From Pardosa pseudoannulata (lineage: Eukaryota; Arthropoda; Arachnida; Araneae; Lycosidae): a DNA stretch of 64,000 nucleotides. Location of the stretch: contig CM063508.1 of assembly GCA_032207245.1 (NCBI GenBank), positions 117,506,917 to 117,570,916 of the forward strand. Reading direction: 5' to 3'. Both the position numbers and the translations under genes were made by a program. Shown here piece by piece: positions 26,732-38,225 of this stretch; positions within the stretch are counted from its first letter, which is position 1, and each line of letters begins with the position of its first letter. The notes beneath the pieces are model-generated. The model searched no databases and was not told the origin of the DNA. It worked only from the letters and a program-made list of their open reading frames with translations.

Positions 26732-26785
26732 TTCAAGCTGTTTTGCTGCCTATGCTGCTTAGGACTGCTCCTGCTTGTCGGAAAG
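26732..26785 (+). CDS. Candidate 54-bp internal exon coding a hydrophobic peptide
   Basis: A long T-rich polypyrimidine tract ends in ctctag at 26731. The 54 bases that follow are notably GC-richer than the surroundings and end GGAAAG in front of gtatgc, a good donor. The length is 18 codons. In phase 0 it reads FKLFCCLCCLGLLLLVGK, a cysteine/leucine-rich hydrophobic string typical of a signal-peptide core or membrane segment. One other phase is also open and the third has a stop. The rest of the gene would lie beyond neighbouring introns and I cannot identify it. The splice signals and composition are seen directly; that it is a real exon is inference. Confidence 0.4.
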
Positions 26786-28216
26786 GTATGCACAGAATAC
26801 GTGCAATTTAAATCTGTAGATTTGAATATATATTCATTAAGATGTTTTTTGTGGCAAAGATATGAGAAAGAAATATCCCAAAGCTCAAAGGCATGTTTCA
26901 TAAACATATGTGATCATGGAATCATTAGGTACAGCAATACAACTAGTTACATCTCTAACACACTTAAACGAACGAAAAATTATGAACTACGTTTAAGCGA
27001 CAGAAATTAGGGTTTTGATAGTATGTTTTTAGCATTTTGGCATTGTTTTTAGTAATAGATATTGATCTAATTATCCCCTGTGTAAAAAATTGAACTAACA
27101 CTCATAAGAAATAATTCAACGGATTTTTATAAACCTTCTATCTAAGGCTTAAATCTTTCTATTATTCCTTAAATTCATAAGAGAAAGAATTTTGTAATTT
27201 CTCTTTCTTTTAAAGTTTTATTGAAAATAGTCAAATTGCAATATTCAATGGACACGTATTGTCGAGGAGAATGCTACAATACGTGATCTTGTTCCAACAA
27301 TGTCGTACATTGAGAAAGTATAAAATTTCTTTGTACATCTTTATGTTTTTAAGTTCTGCATACTAAACACTATTGATATACTCTAAATCACATACTCAAA
27401 ATGAGTGAAGCAGCACCCTGGAGTATCACGAGCGTAAGCAAGTGGTGCTGGGGTGACAAACAAGAATAATAAAAAACCAAAAATTATTGATCAAGAATAT
27501 TTCTCCCAAATGGCTCAATTGATTGCTTTAAAGACAAATGAGTATTAAATATGCTCTGCTTATTTTCTTTTCCTTCGTATTCAAACCACATTAAAGATAG
27601 CTGTGCCACGAAATTAGTTTTTAGAACAAGGGTGTCAAGTCGTAAAAAATTTGAAAACTGATTTTATAAGTGATTCTATCCATCGTAAAGTAAATATCGT
27701 GTGCTACTTATAAAAGTTGCATATATTAATTCAGAGATCATGAAAAGTAGAAAAATAATTTTAACTATTAAGAAAATGTTAGACAGTTTAAATAAAACAT
27801 TTTGCTTTATTTTGAATATATCTCTTCTGAAATATAGCATAAATCCTAACCAAAGAAGTGGAACGTGTATTTTGAATTGATTTATCATTTATTCCATACT
27901 GTCACCCCAGAAGATGGATGGACTCGCACATTTTACTTAACATTCAATGGAAAGCGAAAAGAGATTGAAAGGAGTAAGGCCAAGTAGAAAACTGTTCTTG
28001 CAATTCCAGTCATTTTATTATTTTGCCAAACAGATCTATCAGTTTCTCTGTCTCAGAAAAATAAAATAAAATTGATTTTTTATTCATTGCAGAAAGGAAT
28101 TATAAGCATAAAAAGGATTTTAAATTGAAAATTTCAACTCTTTATTTTTATTTATTTATTTGCCACTGCTTGGGAAGTTGAATACGGAATTAATTAGAGA
28201 AAAGCTAAAATTATTT
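26786..28216. other. AT-rich stretch, possible intron, with one hairpin
   Basis: It holds a perfect 10-bp inverted repeat (CACGTATTGT 27253-27262 with ACAATACGTG 27276-27285, 13-base loop) and a smaller one around 27413-27457 (cagcacc with ggtgctg). No gene is supportable. Two frames of 69-70 residues show nothing recognisable. Confidence 0.45.
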
Positions 28217-30114
28217 TTAACCCTTTCAGGTTATACATGCAATGGAAATACAAAGTTTTTTTTTTCTCTTGCTAAGTGATCTCTAGCCTCTGGTTACATT
28301 TTTATATAAAAACAGATTTGTTTTTTTTTTACTAAACTACAAGCGTTTATATACCAGTGCTAAAGTTTGTTTTATTCTGATAATACTTTATAACTGTTGT
28401 AAATTAATTGTAAATGCGTTAAACTAAACTATTTTAAAAAACAAACCATATAGAACTATTATTTCTAGAAATTTCTATTTTAATTATTAAATGATAATTT
28501 TTACCTTTTTGTTAGCTTTATCCACTGTGTACAGATTTATATTTTAAAAAGATGAAATTTTTAAACTAAACAACAGTATAATAAACGCAACAACAATATA
28601 ATAAACGCCAAATAAAGATAAAAAGTTATAGTACAATTCTGTAAAATGAGCATTCTTACTTTATCGAAATTGTCTATTATTATCTATAATATTACACCTG
28701 TGATAAAAAGAAACTAACTGTATTCAAAATCAATAGTTGGTAGAATTAAAGGCAATACAGAGTGAACTACTTTAAAGTCTTTGTATTATTTAGCAGAGCA
28801 TATGTGCTTTACGAATGATATTATTAACAATATGATGCTGTTGAAACTTCTGGATGAATGCCTTATTTGCGGTTCTTTTTTCTGGACAAACTAGTTGTCT
28901 CTATGTTATTTCGTTATGATATTTCATTATGCTTATTATTCTTATTCACATAGGCCACTGTCAATTTGGGGTACTTCAGATCTCTAGATATGTCCCTTAA
29001 GAATCGGCCACATTTGTGATACCATATTTGTGATATATCTTTCTCGAAATCAGAGACCTCCGAACTGCGCGGCATCTTGCATCCGACTAATAACGATGAT
29101 GTTTCCTACACGATGTATACCTAAGATGTATCAGGATAGATAAGATTTCATAGGTGTAAATACTTATTGGTAGAAAATTAATCTCACGACTCTCTTTTAA
29201 AATTACTGATTTACTGATAAAGTTACAGAATGTACCAAGTTACCAGCGCCCTCAGTTCTGTTATAATATATAAAATTTCAAAAATTATATATATATATAT
29301 GTTATGTTTATTTATATGTATATATATATTTAAATATTTATTATATATTATATATGTATATATGTTTTATATGTATTATATATATATGTATATATTTGTA
29401 TATATATATGTATATATATTATATATGTATATGTTTATATATGTATTTGTATATATGTATGATTATTATATGTGTATATATATATATATGTTATTTTTTT
29501 AAAATATTATATTTTTTTTTATATTAAATATATTTTTTATATATGTTTAAAATATTGTATATATATATATTCATATTATATATATATATATTTGTATATA
29601 TCTATGTATATAATATGTTATATAAAGTTATTAATATAATATATGTATATATATGTAATATATACAATAAAGTATATTTATATATATATAAATTTTATAA
29701 TATTATATAAATATGTTTATATTTTTGTATTTTATATGTGTGTGTGTGTGTAAAAATAATAATATTATTTTTTCATCTATAGGATAAATTTTTTTCTGTT
29801 TTTAGCTTTCTTTTATCGACCAGTAAAAAAAGTTTCTCATTAATATACAACTATTAAGTGTATGTCCTCATTTTTTCAAAAATTTAAGGTCTAAACCTTT
29901 TGTACTGACACTTGTTTGAAATTGATAGTGTTTCTTTTAGATATTGTTATTTTAGTTTAAAAAAACCCATGTTTTTCAAATATAAATCTGTACACATCGG
30001 ATAAAATCAAAACCACCTAGAGCATAGGTGTGCCCTAAAGGTTTTATTGAAATTTACCTAACAAGAGAGAGGAAACTTAATATGTTCATTACATACCTAA
30101 CCTGAAGGGATTAA
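28217..30114. mobile_element. 1.9-kb element with long piggyBac-type ends and TTAA flanks
   Basis: The left end (28221) starts CCCTTTCAGGTT and the right end (30110), read in reverse, starts TCCCTTCAGGTTAGG. Both are flanked by TTAA (28217-28220 and 30111-30114). Inverted similarity continues for about 60 bases (AATG at 20-24 bases, then AAGTTT, CTCTTG and a TTAG/CTAAG block), so these are long terminal inverted repeats. The 1890-bp interior has no transposase frame. It contains a TA-rich microsatellite at 29285-29720 and a short complex block at 28970-29130. This would be a non-autonomous element, or an autonomous one whose coding region has decayed beyond recognition. Confidence 0.7.
29285..29750. 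repeat. TA/TATG-rich microsatellite inside the 28.2-kb element
   Basis: Irregular TATG, TATTA and TA units, closing with a (TG)n run near 29738-29751. Confidence 0.93.
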
Positions 30115-31957
30115 AATAATTTCTAGCTTATCTATAATTAATTCCTTATTTGGCATACTTTTACTCCCCAACGTCTGGATTACCTTTTCATATCTGAAAT
30201 ACATTTTGTAAGTTATGAAACCATTTATTATCGCCCACAACTAAAGTTAAAACACCAGAAAATTATTATGATATTATTGTTATATAAACTTTATTGATCA
30301 TCATTATTGATTTATAGATTTATTTATAGACAAATTTCGTATTTTTCTCGGTGTTTTGGCATTATTTTCTTTTAATCATAGTTGTCTTTTAGTATGCTAC
30401 TGCAAATTAAAAAAAAAAACTACATCTAAAATAAAATTTAATATCACAGCAGTTCCCAAAATCAAAAACTATAAAATAAAGTTCTCCGGATCACATACAA
30501 AGGCAGCAACTGATCAGGACTAGTCCTCGACAATAATGTAATGTCCTCTCTCAGTATAACCTCACCTTTTCTCTCGCTATTAAACTAATTCTTCTAAAAG
30601 CTTGTAAATTGTTTATACAAAACTAGAAAACTTAACACTAAACATACCGACACTTAATGCATACCTATTTCTTTCATTTACTTTATTTTATTTATTATAA
30701 TTTATTTATTTTATTTTATTTATTATAATTTATTTATTTTATTTTATTTATTATAATTTATTTATTTTATTTTAATCAGTTAATATATGTATATTCCTTT
30801 CATTTATTTTATTTTATGTATTACATTTTATTCACTTAATACATATCTATTTCTTTTATTTCTATTTTAAAACATTACCCATTGAATTTTTTACACATAC
30901 ATTACCGATCATTTGACTTGTTGTGGTATGTTTAGTGTTAAATAGTTTTTTAAACTAAATAAAAAACAACTTAAAATCATTACAATCATAACATTTCCTA
31001 AAAAACAAAAAGAAACACAATTACATTGGCTCCAATCCTACCTTTCTTCGAAATCTTAAAATATTTTATCACAATCCTCCCAAATTGACGCTGAGATTTT
31101 CCGTTATACCGTAAAAAGTATAAAACAAATAGGTATAGAAGTTTGGGGTTATTTTATTCAACATTCTACTTTTTTATGGTTGTTTTCTCTTGAAATTGTG
31201 AATATTATTATCGTTTAGGCCATAGTTTGCGACGTAGTAACCCGAGGTTATCTTGGCCTCTCTTAAGACAATACTTGAATTGAATCCTTGGATGCATTTT
31301 TATTGATATTTTTCATCATCTCATTTTTATTCTGTTTCCTTAACTTTTAATTTGGCTAAGTTTGCCCGCTACACTGAACATGTATATTTTTAAATACTAT
31401 ATAACATAATTGTCAATGTTCGCCACAGCGGACATTAATTATCTCAAAAATGGAAAATGATATATTTTTTTTTTTATTTTACAGAGATGCTAATGTCTAT
31501 ACAGACATGGGAAAATAACAGAAATTAAAAAAAATACTTGAAAAAACATCTTGTCCAATTAAGGGTTAAAAAATAGTTCTTTATGTTTTTAAAAAGGGAG
31601 TTCAAGTAAGTTTTCTATCGACAACAGTTTGAAAACTTAATTTGATAGCTCAGATTTAGAGGAGTTATGGATCTTAAGTTTAAATTCAAAATATCTGAGG
31701 ATCCACATTATCTTTTGCAATACCAGCTAGACTTTCAACTGCCACTATAATGAATGTTGAATATCGTCCGGAAATCAAAGTAGTGTAGCCGCTTTAAGTC
31801 TACTTGTGCGATTTGAAAAACTGTGTTGGGATCTACAAGCATAGTCATCACGTTAACTTTCTAACTTGCAACTGACAGGTTTTTATTTCAAATTTGTATT
31901 GTTTTCTTGTCAATTAAAACTAATTTTTCTTTTCCTCTAAAATAGTATTTTAATTTC
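30115..31957. other. AT-rich stretch without recognised genes
   Basis: Apart from the 28-bp tandem repeat at 30680-30775 (separate entry), nothing is supportable. Confidence 0.4.
30680..30775. repeat. 28-bp tandem repeat, three copies
   Basis: The unit ttattataatttatttatttt recurs with a 28-base period (cores at 30695, 30723 and 30751). Confidence 0.9.
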
Positions 31958-32123
31958 TGTGCCGAGTACGTAGGACGCTGTCCTTCAGTATCTGAGTTTG
32001 CTGGTGTGAATCCAGCAGTATGCGTAGTTCTTGTCTCCGTTCGTCAATTTTTAGCAGTAGGTCTCGGCCTAATTAAGTCTCATGTAGCAAAACAGTAGAC
32101 CATTGTGCTCCAAACCAAACCAT
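31958..32123 (+). mobile_element. SINE, shared family
   Basis: A tRNA-like head (gtgccgagtacgtaggacgc, then a box B-like tggtgtgaatccagc) is followed by the family body ending gtaggtctcggcctaattaa, gcaaaacagtagacc and gtgctcc. Same family as 36225 and 42995, in the opposite orientation. Confidence 0.75.
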
Positions 32124-32142
32124 TTATGTGCATATATTAACA

Positions 32143-32974
32143 CTAGCATATGGCCCGTCATGTGACGGGATCAGTAAAATTTTTAATTTTCCAGAATTGT
32201 AAAGTACCCTATGAGGCAGGTAAAAAAATGGTTTGTTTTTTGGCTGAGAATTATCTGGCACACGCTCAATAATTTTTTTACTTTCATACTCCTCTACAGT
32301 CTCCCGTTATTGTGAATGCAGTTTAGAATCACGTTGAATTAATTTAGAAAGATAATTCAAAGTTTTCTTAGCTAATTGAAAATCATCGTTAAGTTCTACC
32401 CAATTTTTTTCCACATTAATTAATTGAAGTCAAGGAATGAAACTATCATTTCCACTACACCCTGAAGGTAGATAAAATGTGTTGTTAATACTGATGATAG
32501 AATTTTCTTCGAAACAAAATATAATCGATGATTAAATTTAAAATTATCACATATGTACCTAATCTATTATTTAAGACAAATATAAAAGAAAATTATTTAT
32601 TTAATATGTAAGTTCAGTGATAAAAGTAAGAAAGCAATGTAGACGATAATTAAATAATTTAAAATAAAAAATGATTAAATAAGATGGTTAAAGGAATGAC
32701 GTCATAATGCTAAAAAAAAGTTGTTTTTGAAGGGGTGGATTTTGAATGTTTCAAAGCAACAGCATTTTTCGCTGTGATATGAAGTATATTTATACCAATT
32801 TATTTTAGAATCAGATGGATAATTTACGAGAAGATAAACTTTGCTCTCTTTGAATTTTGCTCACCCTAACGCATCAAGAATCCAACATGGATGCCCATAT
32901 CCATTCCAGGTCCAACCGCTTCATAAATTCGAGGACAGATGGACAGATAACTTAGGCTATTATTATATAGGGGA
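32143..32974 (-). mobile_element. Non-autonomous Helitron, complete
   Basis: Read on the minus strand, the element starts at 32974 with TCCCCTATATAATAATAG after a host A. It ends at 32143 with CTAG before a host T. Just inside the 3' end is a perfect 7-bp hairpin, cccgtca (32154-32160) with tgacggg (32163-32169). TC start, 3' hairpin, CTRR end and insertion between A and T with no target duplication are the defining Helitron features. The 832-bp interior has no Rep/helicase coding sequence, so it depends on an autonomous relative for rolling-circle transposition. A second copy of the 3' end lies at 54574. Confidence 0.85.
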
Positions 32975-33194
32975 TTGAAGTAGCAATATTGCAACTGATA
33001 TTCCGTGGGAATGGAACAACACTCCAAGTGCAGGCAGTATGGAAAAGCTTAAGAACCTATGTTTTAGACATTAGCAATATAAATGCGAACAGTAAATTTT
33101 TAAAGAAAGAAAATTTGGTACATATAAATTTCGATTAATTGTATAGTTAGCATATCAGCATTTTTCTCACACTTACAGCCAAAATGTCTCTCCC

Positions 33195-33920
33195 AAATTT
33201 TGGCACTCTGGACAAAAGTCCGGATTTTTGTCTCCCCTAGACTAATGTGTGGCAAGCGCCACAGCAACTGGTGTGGTACTCCCTTGCAAAAGAAGTATCT
33301 CTTTGAATCTTCCTCCCTCGTTAGGCTTCCGTCACGCTTTCAATTTCGACCAGATGAATTGAATCAGCTGCAAATCCTAGACTCGGTGTGGTTTACAAAC
33401 GGACGGTGAAAAGCAATTTCAAATTATCTCCTTCGCACCGTAGGCAGCGCACGCTCGCTACCCACACACACACGGGCAGATTTTATTCTTGGGAAAGTTC
33501 GGCGTTTCTTGTTCCCCTGGACGCCGCGCGCAGTTGAATGTCCTAGGGGCCGGTAAATGGGTCAACAGGGCCGAAGGGCAAATGTCACAGAAGCAGTGGA
33601 CCGTGTGACGTAATGGAGTCACGAAAAAAGAGCGTGACTGGTCCCCTTTTCCGTTCCAGAGGCGTTTTTTTAATACTCCTTTTTTTCCTTTATCTAATTT
33701 ATGCATTGTGTGCTTAGATCGAGGGGAGTCAATGAGGCTTTAATGGCATACCGCCCTACGAAAGTGTCTTAATTATTCCAGTGCGTGAAGAGCGAGAGAA
33801 GGACTTTTATTTGTGTTTGTTGGATTGTTGTTTACAAACATTATTCTGACGACAGGTGTCTAACCGTTCTACTGGTTGTAAACCTTGTATAAAACGCCCT
33901 ATCGCTCGTTCTAGGTTTTC
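33195..33920. promoter_or_regulatory. GC-rich, CpG-bearing island; candidate promoter or enhancer
   Basis: G+C content rises sharply, with at least a dozen CG dinucleotides in 33420-33535 alone. Motifs include an AP-1/CRE-like pair (gtgacgtaatggagtcacg near 33606-33624), an E-box cagctg (about 33366), a forkhead-like tgtttacaaac (about 33829), and a snail-type caggtg (about 33854). No convincing long frame or repeat homology is seen; the 69- and 82-residue frames look incidental. A promoter/5' exon, an enhancer and the CpG-rich part of an unknown transposon are all possible. Confidence 0.35.
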
Positions 33921-34512
33921 CATTTGTTCGTTCATTTATTTTTAATATTTTTTAAAGGTAAACATTTACAACCATACACTGAACATTGTTTTTATGTTTG
34001 ATAATTGACTGATGTAAAAAAGGTTATTTGTAAAGACTGATAGTTAATTATATACTCTATAAGCACTATACATAATTCCTCACCTGTCTTGCTAGGTTTA
34101 TTTATTTGGCCATATATTTATTTTTAATAATTTTTATAGGGACTTTCACAGAGTGTGAATTTAAATTTCCTCGTAAGTCTTGGTTGAAATTTCTGTCGTT
34201 CCCTAATAGACAACAAAGTTGACCTACCTATATCGTGCCCATCCAATGTGAAGATATAGTAATAGATTATCCTATTTATGCATCGGTACTGAAAAGGCAT
34301 TATATACAGGGATAAAAACTATATAATAATGTAAAAAATATTTACTATGCTCTCCTGTGAAATTTGAAATTTGTGGCATAGTGATCCTTAATTCCGATAT
34401 ACAGATATGATAATAGGTTATCATAACTGTGCATCGATATTAATAAGCCATTATATAGAAGGATGTACAAATGTATATAATGTATTAAATAAGTTACAAA
34501 TCTGTTACACTC
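33921..34512. other. AT-rich stretch without recognised features
   Basis: No supportable feature. Confidence 0.4.
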
Positions 34513-34658
34513 GACCCGGCCGGCATATCGGTTAGAGCGTTCATATAGTCCGTTGGGCATGAGTTCAAATCAAGTCAAAGGCTTGGTTGTCATTTTAGAT
34601 GTCTCGTCTTAGAGAGCAAAATATCAAATAAATAAATAAATAAAATTTAAAAAAAAAT
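34513..34658 (+). mobile_element. tRNA-derived SINE with (AAAT)n tail
   Basis: The head gacccggccggcatatcggt with ttagagcg is a box A-like D-arm. The box B-like gagttcaaatcaagt lies about 40 bases on. A short body and an (AAAT)n plus poly(A) tail follow (34625-34658). Target duplications are not clear. This is a different family from the other SINEs in the window. Confidence 0.7.
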
Positions 34659-35857
34659 GTTGAACAAGTATCAGTTACTTTTTAAAAGGGGAATGCTAAC
34701 AATAAAGGCAAGTATCACCGCATTGAAAATATATACACTTACATGTAAATATATGTAAAGTGCACTTATGTCCATTTTTTTAACTTCAGGTTTTTGCATA
34801 TATGTATACGATTTATTCCCATTTTTATGAGATAAAAGCATTATCTCTCTTTCATGAAATTGAGAGATTTAGCGAATTATAAAAGACACTATGAACTAAC
34901 ATGATTTGAAGGTAAAGATCCCCATTTGGACATATAACTACTTATTTCTAGCTTAATTTTCCACATTTATATGTCTTATATATTCCGTATTACCTCAAAG
35001 AAATTACAGTGATTTTCACTAAAAGCGCTCGATTTCAAACAAATCTCTAAAAAAATCCTTATTATTCTCTCTTGTAAAATTTAAAATTTGTGGCATAATG
35101 CATTTACTTATGATGTACTGATAGGATAATAGATGAATGTGAAGATACTCAGAAGTTTTGAAGACCTGCAAAGCATTACATACCAGTATATAAGAAGCCT
35201 TATCCACCCACTCGGTTCATTCATATATATAATTTTTTAATAACTTTTTATGAAGAGTGAACATTTGCGTCCATACACTGATTATTATTTTATGTTACAT
35301 AATTCACTAATTTAAAGACAATCAGAATTTGCATAGGATAAAAATCTTCAAACTTGGCGTTTTGTTAGTTTACTTATTCTTTCTAATGGCAGATAAAATA
35401 TACACAATTATATATGTATAGGCTATTGTTTTTATCATTAAATTGCAGACAGGATTTTTTTCAGTAAGTAATATCTGTCTAAAGACCTAAAGAGAACACG
35501 TGGGGAATTTTCACGTTGAATCTGTAGGAATGATTATCCTTTCGAATGATTAGTAGATTGGAATGATGTTTCAGGGAAAATGACTATCTTTCAAGGGATG
35601 CATAAATTACAAGACTCCAGTAGAGCTTACAGAGCCAGTGCAATAACCTTATTATGATTCACTTATGTGGTTCACTTATAAAAATGTAATCAATAATACG
35701 TGCACAAATGTCAAAAGAAACTGGTATTGTATTGTAAGATTTACTATGAGAAAATTCGATACATCAGATATCAGATATCTTGAAACCATCAATATATCAG
35801 ATTTACTATCAAAGAAAAAGACGTGATTCAGTAATATACATAGGCTGCTTAATTGCT
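34659..35857. other. AT-rich stretch without recognised features
   Basis: The segment 34330-34450 (tttactatgctctcctgtgaaatttgaaatttgtggcata in outline) recurs in diverged form at about 35055-35125, so an old duplication spans this region. No gene is supportable. Confidence 0.45.
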
Positions 35858-36032
35858 ATGGTGCTACAGTATAACGGTACACTTGATTTCTTTTACACGA
35901 GAGCCAATTAGACCTCTAGTTATTGTACAAAATTCATTCTGAGGGGCTATAAACATTCATATCAGCAGCGAGATTCGAATTCATGGTATCAAAATATAGC
36001 GCACTACTGATTTGATCATAACCAGGACAATT
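35858..36032 (-). mobile_element. SINE, shared family, very diverged copy
   Basis: It follows the order of the family in reverse: tacacgagagccaattagacc, then gaggggctataaacattcat, then gagattcgaattcatggtatc, comparable block by block with 42995-43165. Many substitutions. Confidence 0.5.
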
Positions 36033-36224
36033 TACATACGATAATCTATGTCTTTGTTTTTGTTACTCGTGGACCTATTTTAGGAAAGCCAACGATCAGG
36101 TCCAATACACCCCTTAGCAATATTTGACTGGTCTAAGGATTTGACTAAGGATACTAGTCAGATTCACTTGAGCGAAGATATACAATGTCTGAAGACTGTC
36201 TAAAACTCAAGATGAACTGTTCGG

Positions 36225-36388
36225 TGTCGAGCGCTATGGTCTACTCTTTTGCAACACGAGGGCTAAAGAGACCGGGACCTAATGTTTAAAGTCGATTCCG
36301 AAAGTCTACGAACATTTATGCCATTGTGGTACTCAAACCCACGAAACGAAGGTTAGCGCTCTAACCATTTTGCTCATCGTTCGGCTTA
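36225..36388 (-). mobile_element. SINE, shared family
   Basis: Read on the minus strand: a tRNA-like head with box A-like gagcaaaatggttagagcgc and box B-like gggtttgagtacc, then the body with gcataaatgttcgtagac and ggtcccggtctctttagccc, ending gagtagaccatagcgctc. Confidence 0.8.
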
Positions 36389-36433
36389 AGGCAAAAGCCT
36401 TTCGTTTTATGAGTACCGGTATAGTTTTGCTCA

Positions 36434-36484
36434 TCTGGGTCCTCATAATTTAGAAGCAGGGACCACACAGAAGACTTGCATATT
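36434..36484 (-). mobile_element. Fragment of the 5.2-kb SINE family
   Basis: In reverse it reads aagtcttctg, ggtccctgcttc, aaattatgaggacc, matching 5397-5447 closely. Confidence 0.6.
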
Positions 36485-37740
36485 CTTAAAAGAGCTTAAA
36501 TATTATATACTATTAAAATGCTAATAACTTTTTTAAAAACTAAATTATTATTAAGTATAATTTTGAATTACATTTTTAAAATTTTTACTTTTGTCATTTA
36601 GACCTGTTTCTTCACTGTCTCCTTTCAGTGTGTTATCACTTTTTTATAAAATCAAAATTTAATTTAGGTATGCCACGTCATATAAACTTATAAACAATAT
36701 AAACTTATTTCTTGTTAGATAAGGTACAATATATTGCATGATAATATAAGTTATTAAATAAAATCTGATTGGGATTTGAAAAATAGGTTATAAATAATTT
36801 ATAGATTCAGTCCTTAATTTTCTGAACTGTAGGAATAAGGCAGTAATAGCAAACTTGAAATTACTACTTACTGAAAGAAATAAATTGTTTTATTTATTTA
36901 TATACTGTTATTCTTATATTTCTGCAGTTCTTATAAAAACACATTTGTAAGAACAAATTTACAAGTTAAATTTTTTGTGTCCATTAGTTCGATTCTTAAA
37001 TTTTTAATAATCTTGTTTAAAGAAGAAAATTTATCACCAACTAGTAGAGTTAATAACTCTTTTCAGATGTTTTTACAATTAATAGCTCTATGTTCTTTAA
37101 TCCATCATTAAAATTCCAGTTCTTGCTTTCCAACGGTATTTATAAGCAATATTTTCAAATACTGCTATTTGAAAATATGTCCCACTTCCGTTGGATTCAA
37201 CATTATCTGTTTTGTAATGCAGATCAAGTTGTTGATAGTGTATTTCTATTTCCCCAGCAAGATTAATCACTGATCCCATTTACTTTGGGTTTTCCTTAAG
37301 TTTTATTTTTCATCTCCGTATCTTAAGAGGTCTTTTATTTTCTTTTGCAAATAAGGTATTGCCTCTAGATAAAAATCGAAACGGATATATATGTATTTAT
37401 ACATATGTAGTTTTTTCAAAACTAAAACTTAAAACCAATCCCAGACAAACATAAATGTTTAGAATATAAAAATGAACGTTGTGGTTTCTGGTTATCTGTC
37501 CTTGAATACACTGATGAAAAAATTATTAATGACCTCAAACAGGTAGAGGATCAGACCCCAACGGTAAAAATTGAAGTAAGTGTGGAGCTAAAAGAGATTA
37601 AGTTAGCAATAAACACTGTTTAAAGGAACTTGTAAGACATGTGTTATGAAAATTTCCGATAGCTTCTTTACTATTCATCAGGAGTTTTTTGGGATCGACG
37701 CTCTAGCCGGCCGCAGATACAGTTTAGGTCAAAATTGTTT
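36485..37740. other. AT-rich stretch without recognised features
   Basis: No supportable feature. Confidence 0.4.
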
Positions 37741-37782
37741 GTCTGACTCATGCAGTGACTAAGGTAACTGCATGAGTCAGAC
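37741..37782. repeat. Perfect 16-bp stem hairpin, 10-base loop
   Basis: GTCTGACTCATGCAGT (37741-37756) is perfectly inverted at 37767-37782, with the loop gactaaggta. The stem is half G+C in AT-rich DNA. It is too short for a typical microRNA precursor. It may be the core of a foldback MITE or a structured RNA. Confidence 0.85.
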
Positions 37783-37959
37783 TTGAAACAAGTTTGTATT
37801 CAAACTGATAATATTTTTTGGGATATTAGAAAAATAGTTATACTAAAAAAGGAAATATATATTAAGGTGTGTAGTGCAAAAAGTTATATTAAATTACTTT
37901 AAAATAATTAATTATATTTAATTTTAAAAAGTTTATAAAAAAATTATAAAATACAAAAA

Positions 37960-38225
37960 TATAAAATATATAAAATATATAAATATATAAAATATATAAA
38001 ATATACAAAATATATAAAATATATAAATATATAAACATATATAAAATATATATAAAATATATAAAAATATACAAAAATATATAAAAATATATAAATATAT
38101 AAAAATATATAAAAATATATATAAAATATATAAAAATATATAAAAATATATAAAAATATAAATATATTTATAAAAATATAAAAATATAAAATATATAAAA
38201 TATATAAATATATAAATTATATTTA
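37960..38225. repeat. (AAATATAT)n-type low-complexity tract
   Basis: Irregular repeats of ATATAAAAATAT over about 260 bp. Confidence 0.93.

Noticed and set aside
33458..33706. 82-residue minus-strand frame in the GC island
   Set aside because: Stops are rarer in GC-rich DNA; there are no domain, start context or splice signals.
37741..37782. microRNA gene
   Set aside because: A 16-bp stem with no extended lower stem is too short for a normal precursor.
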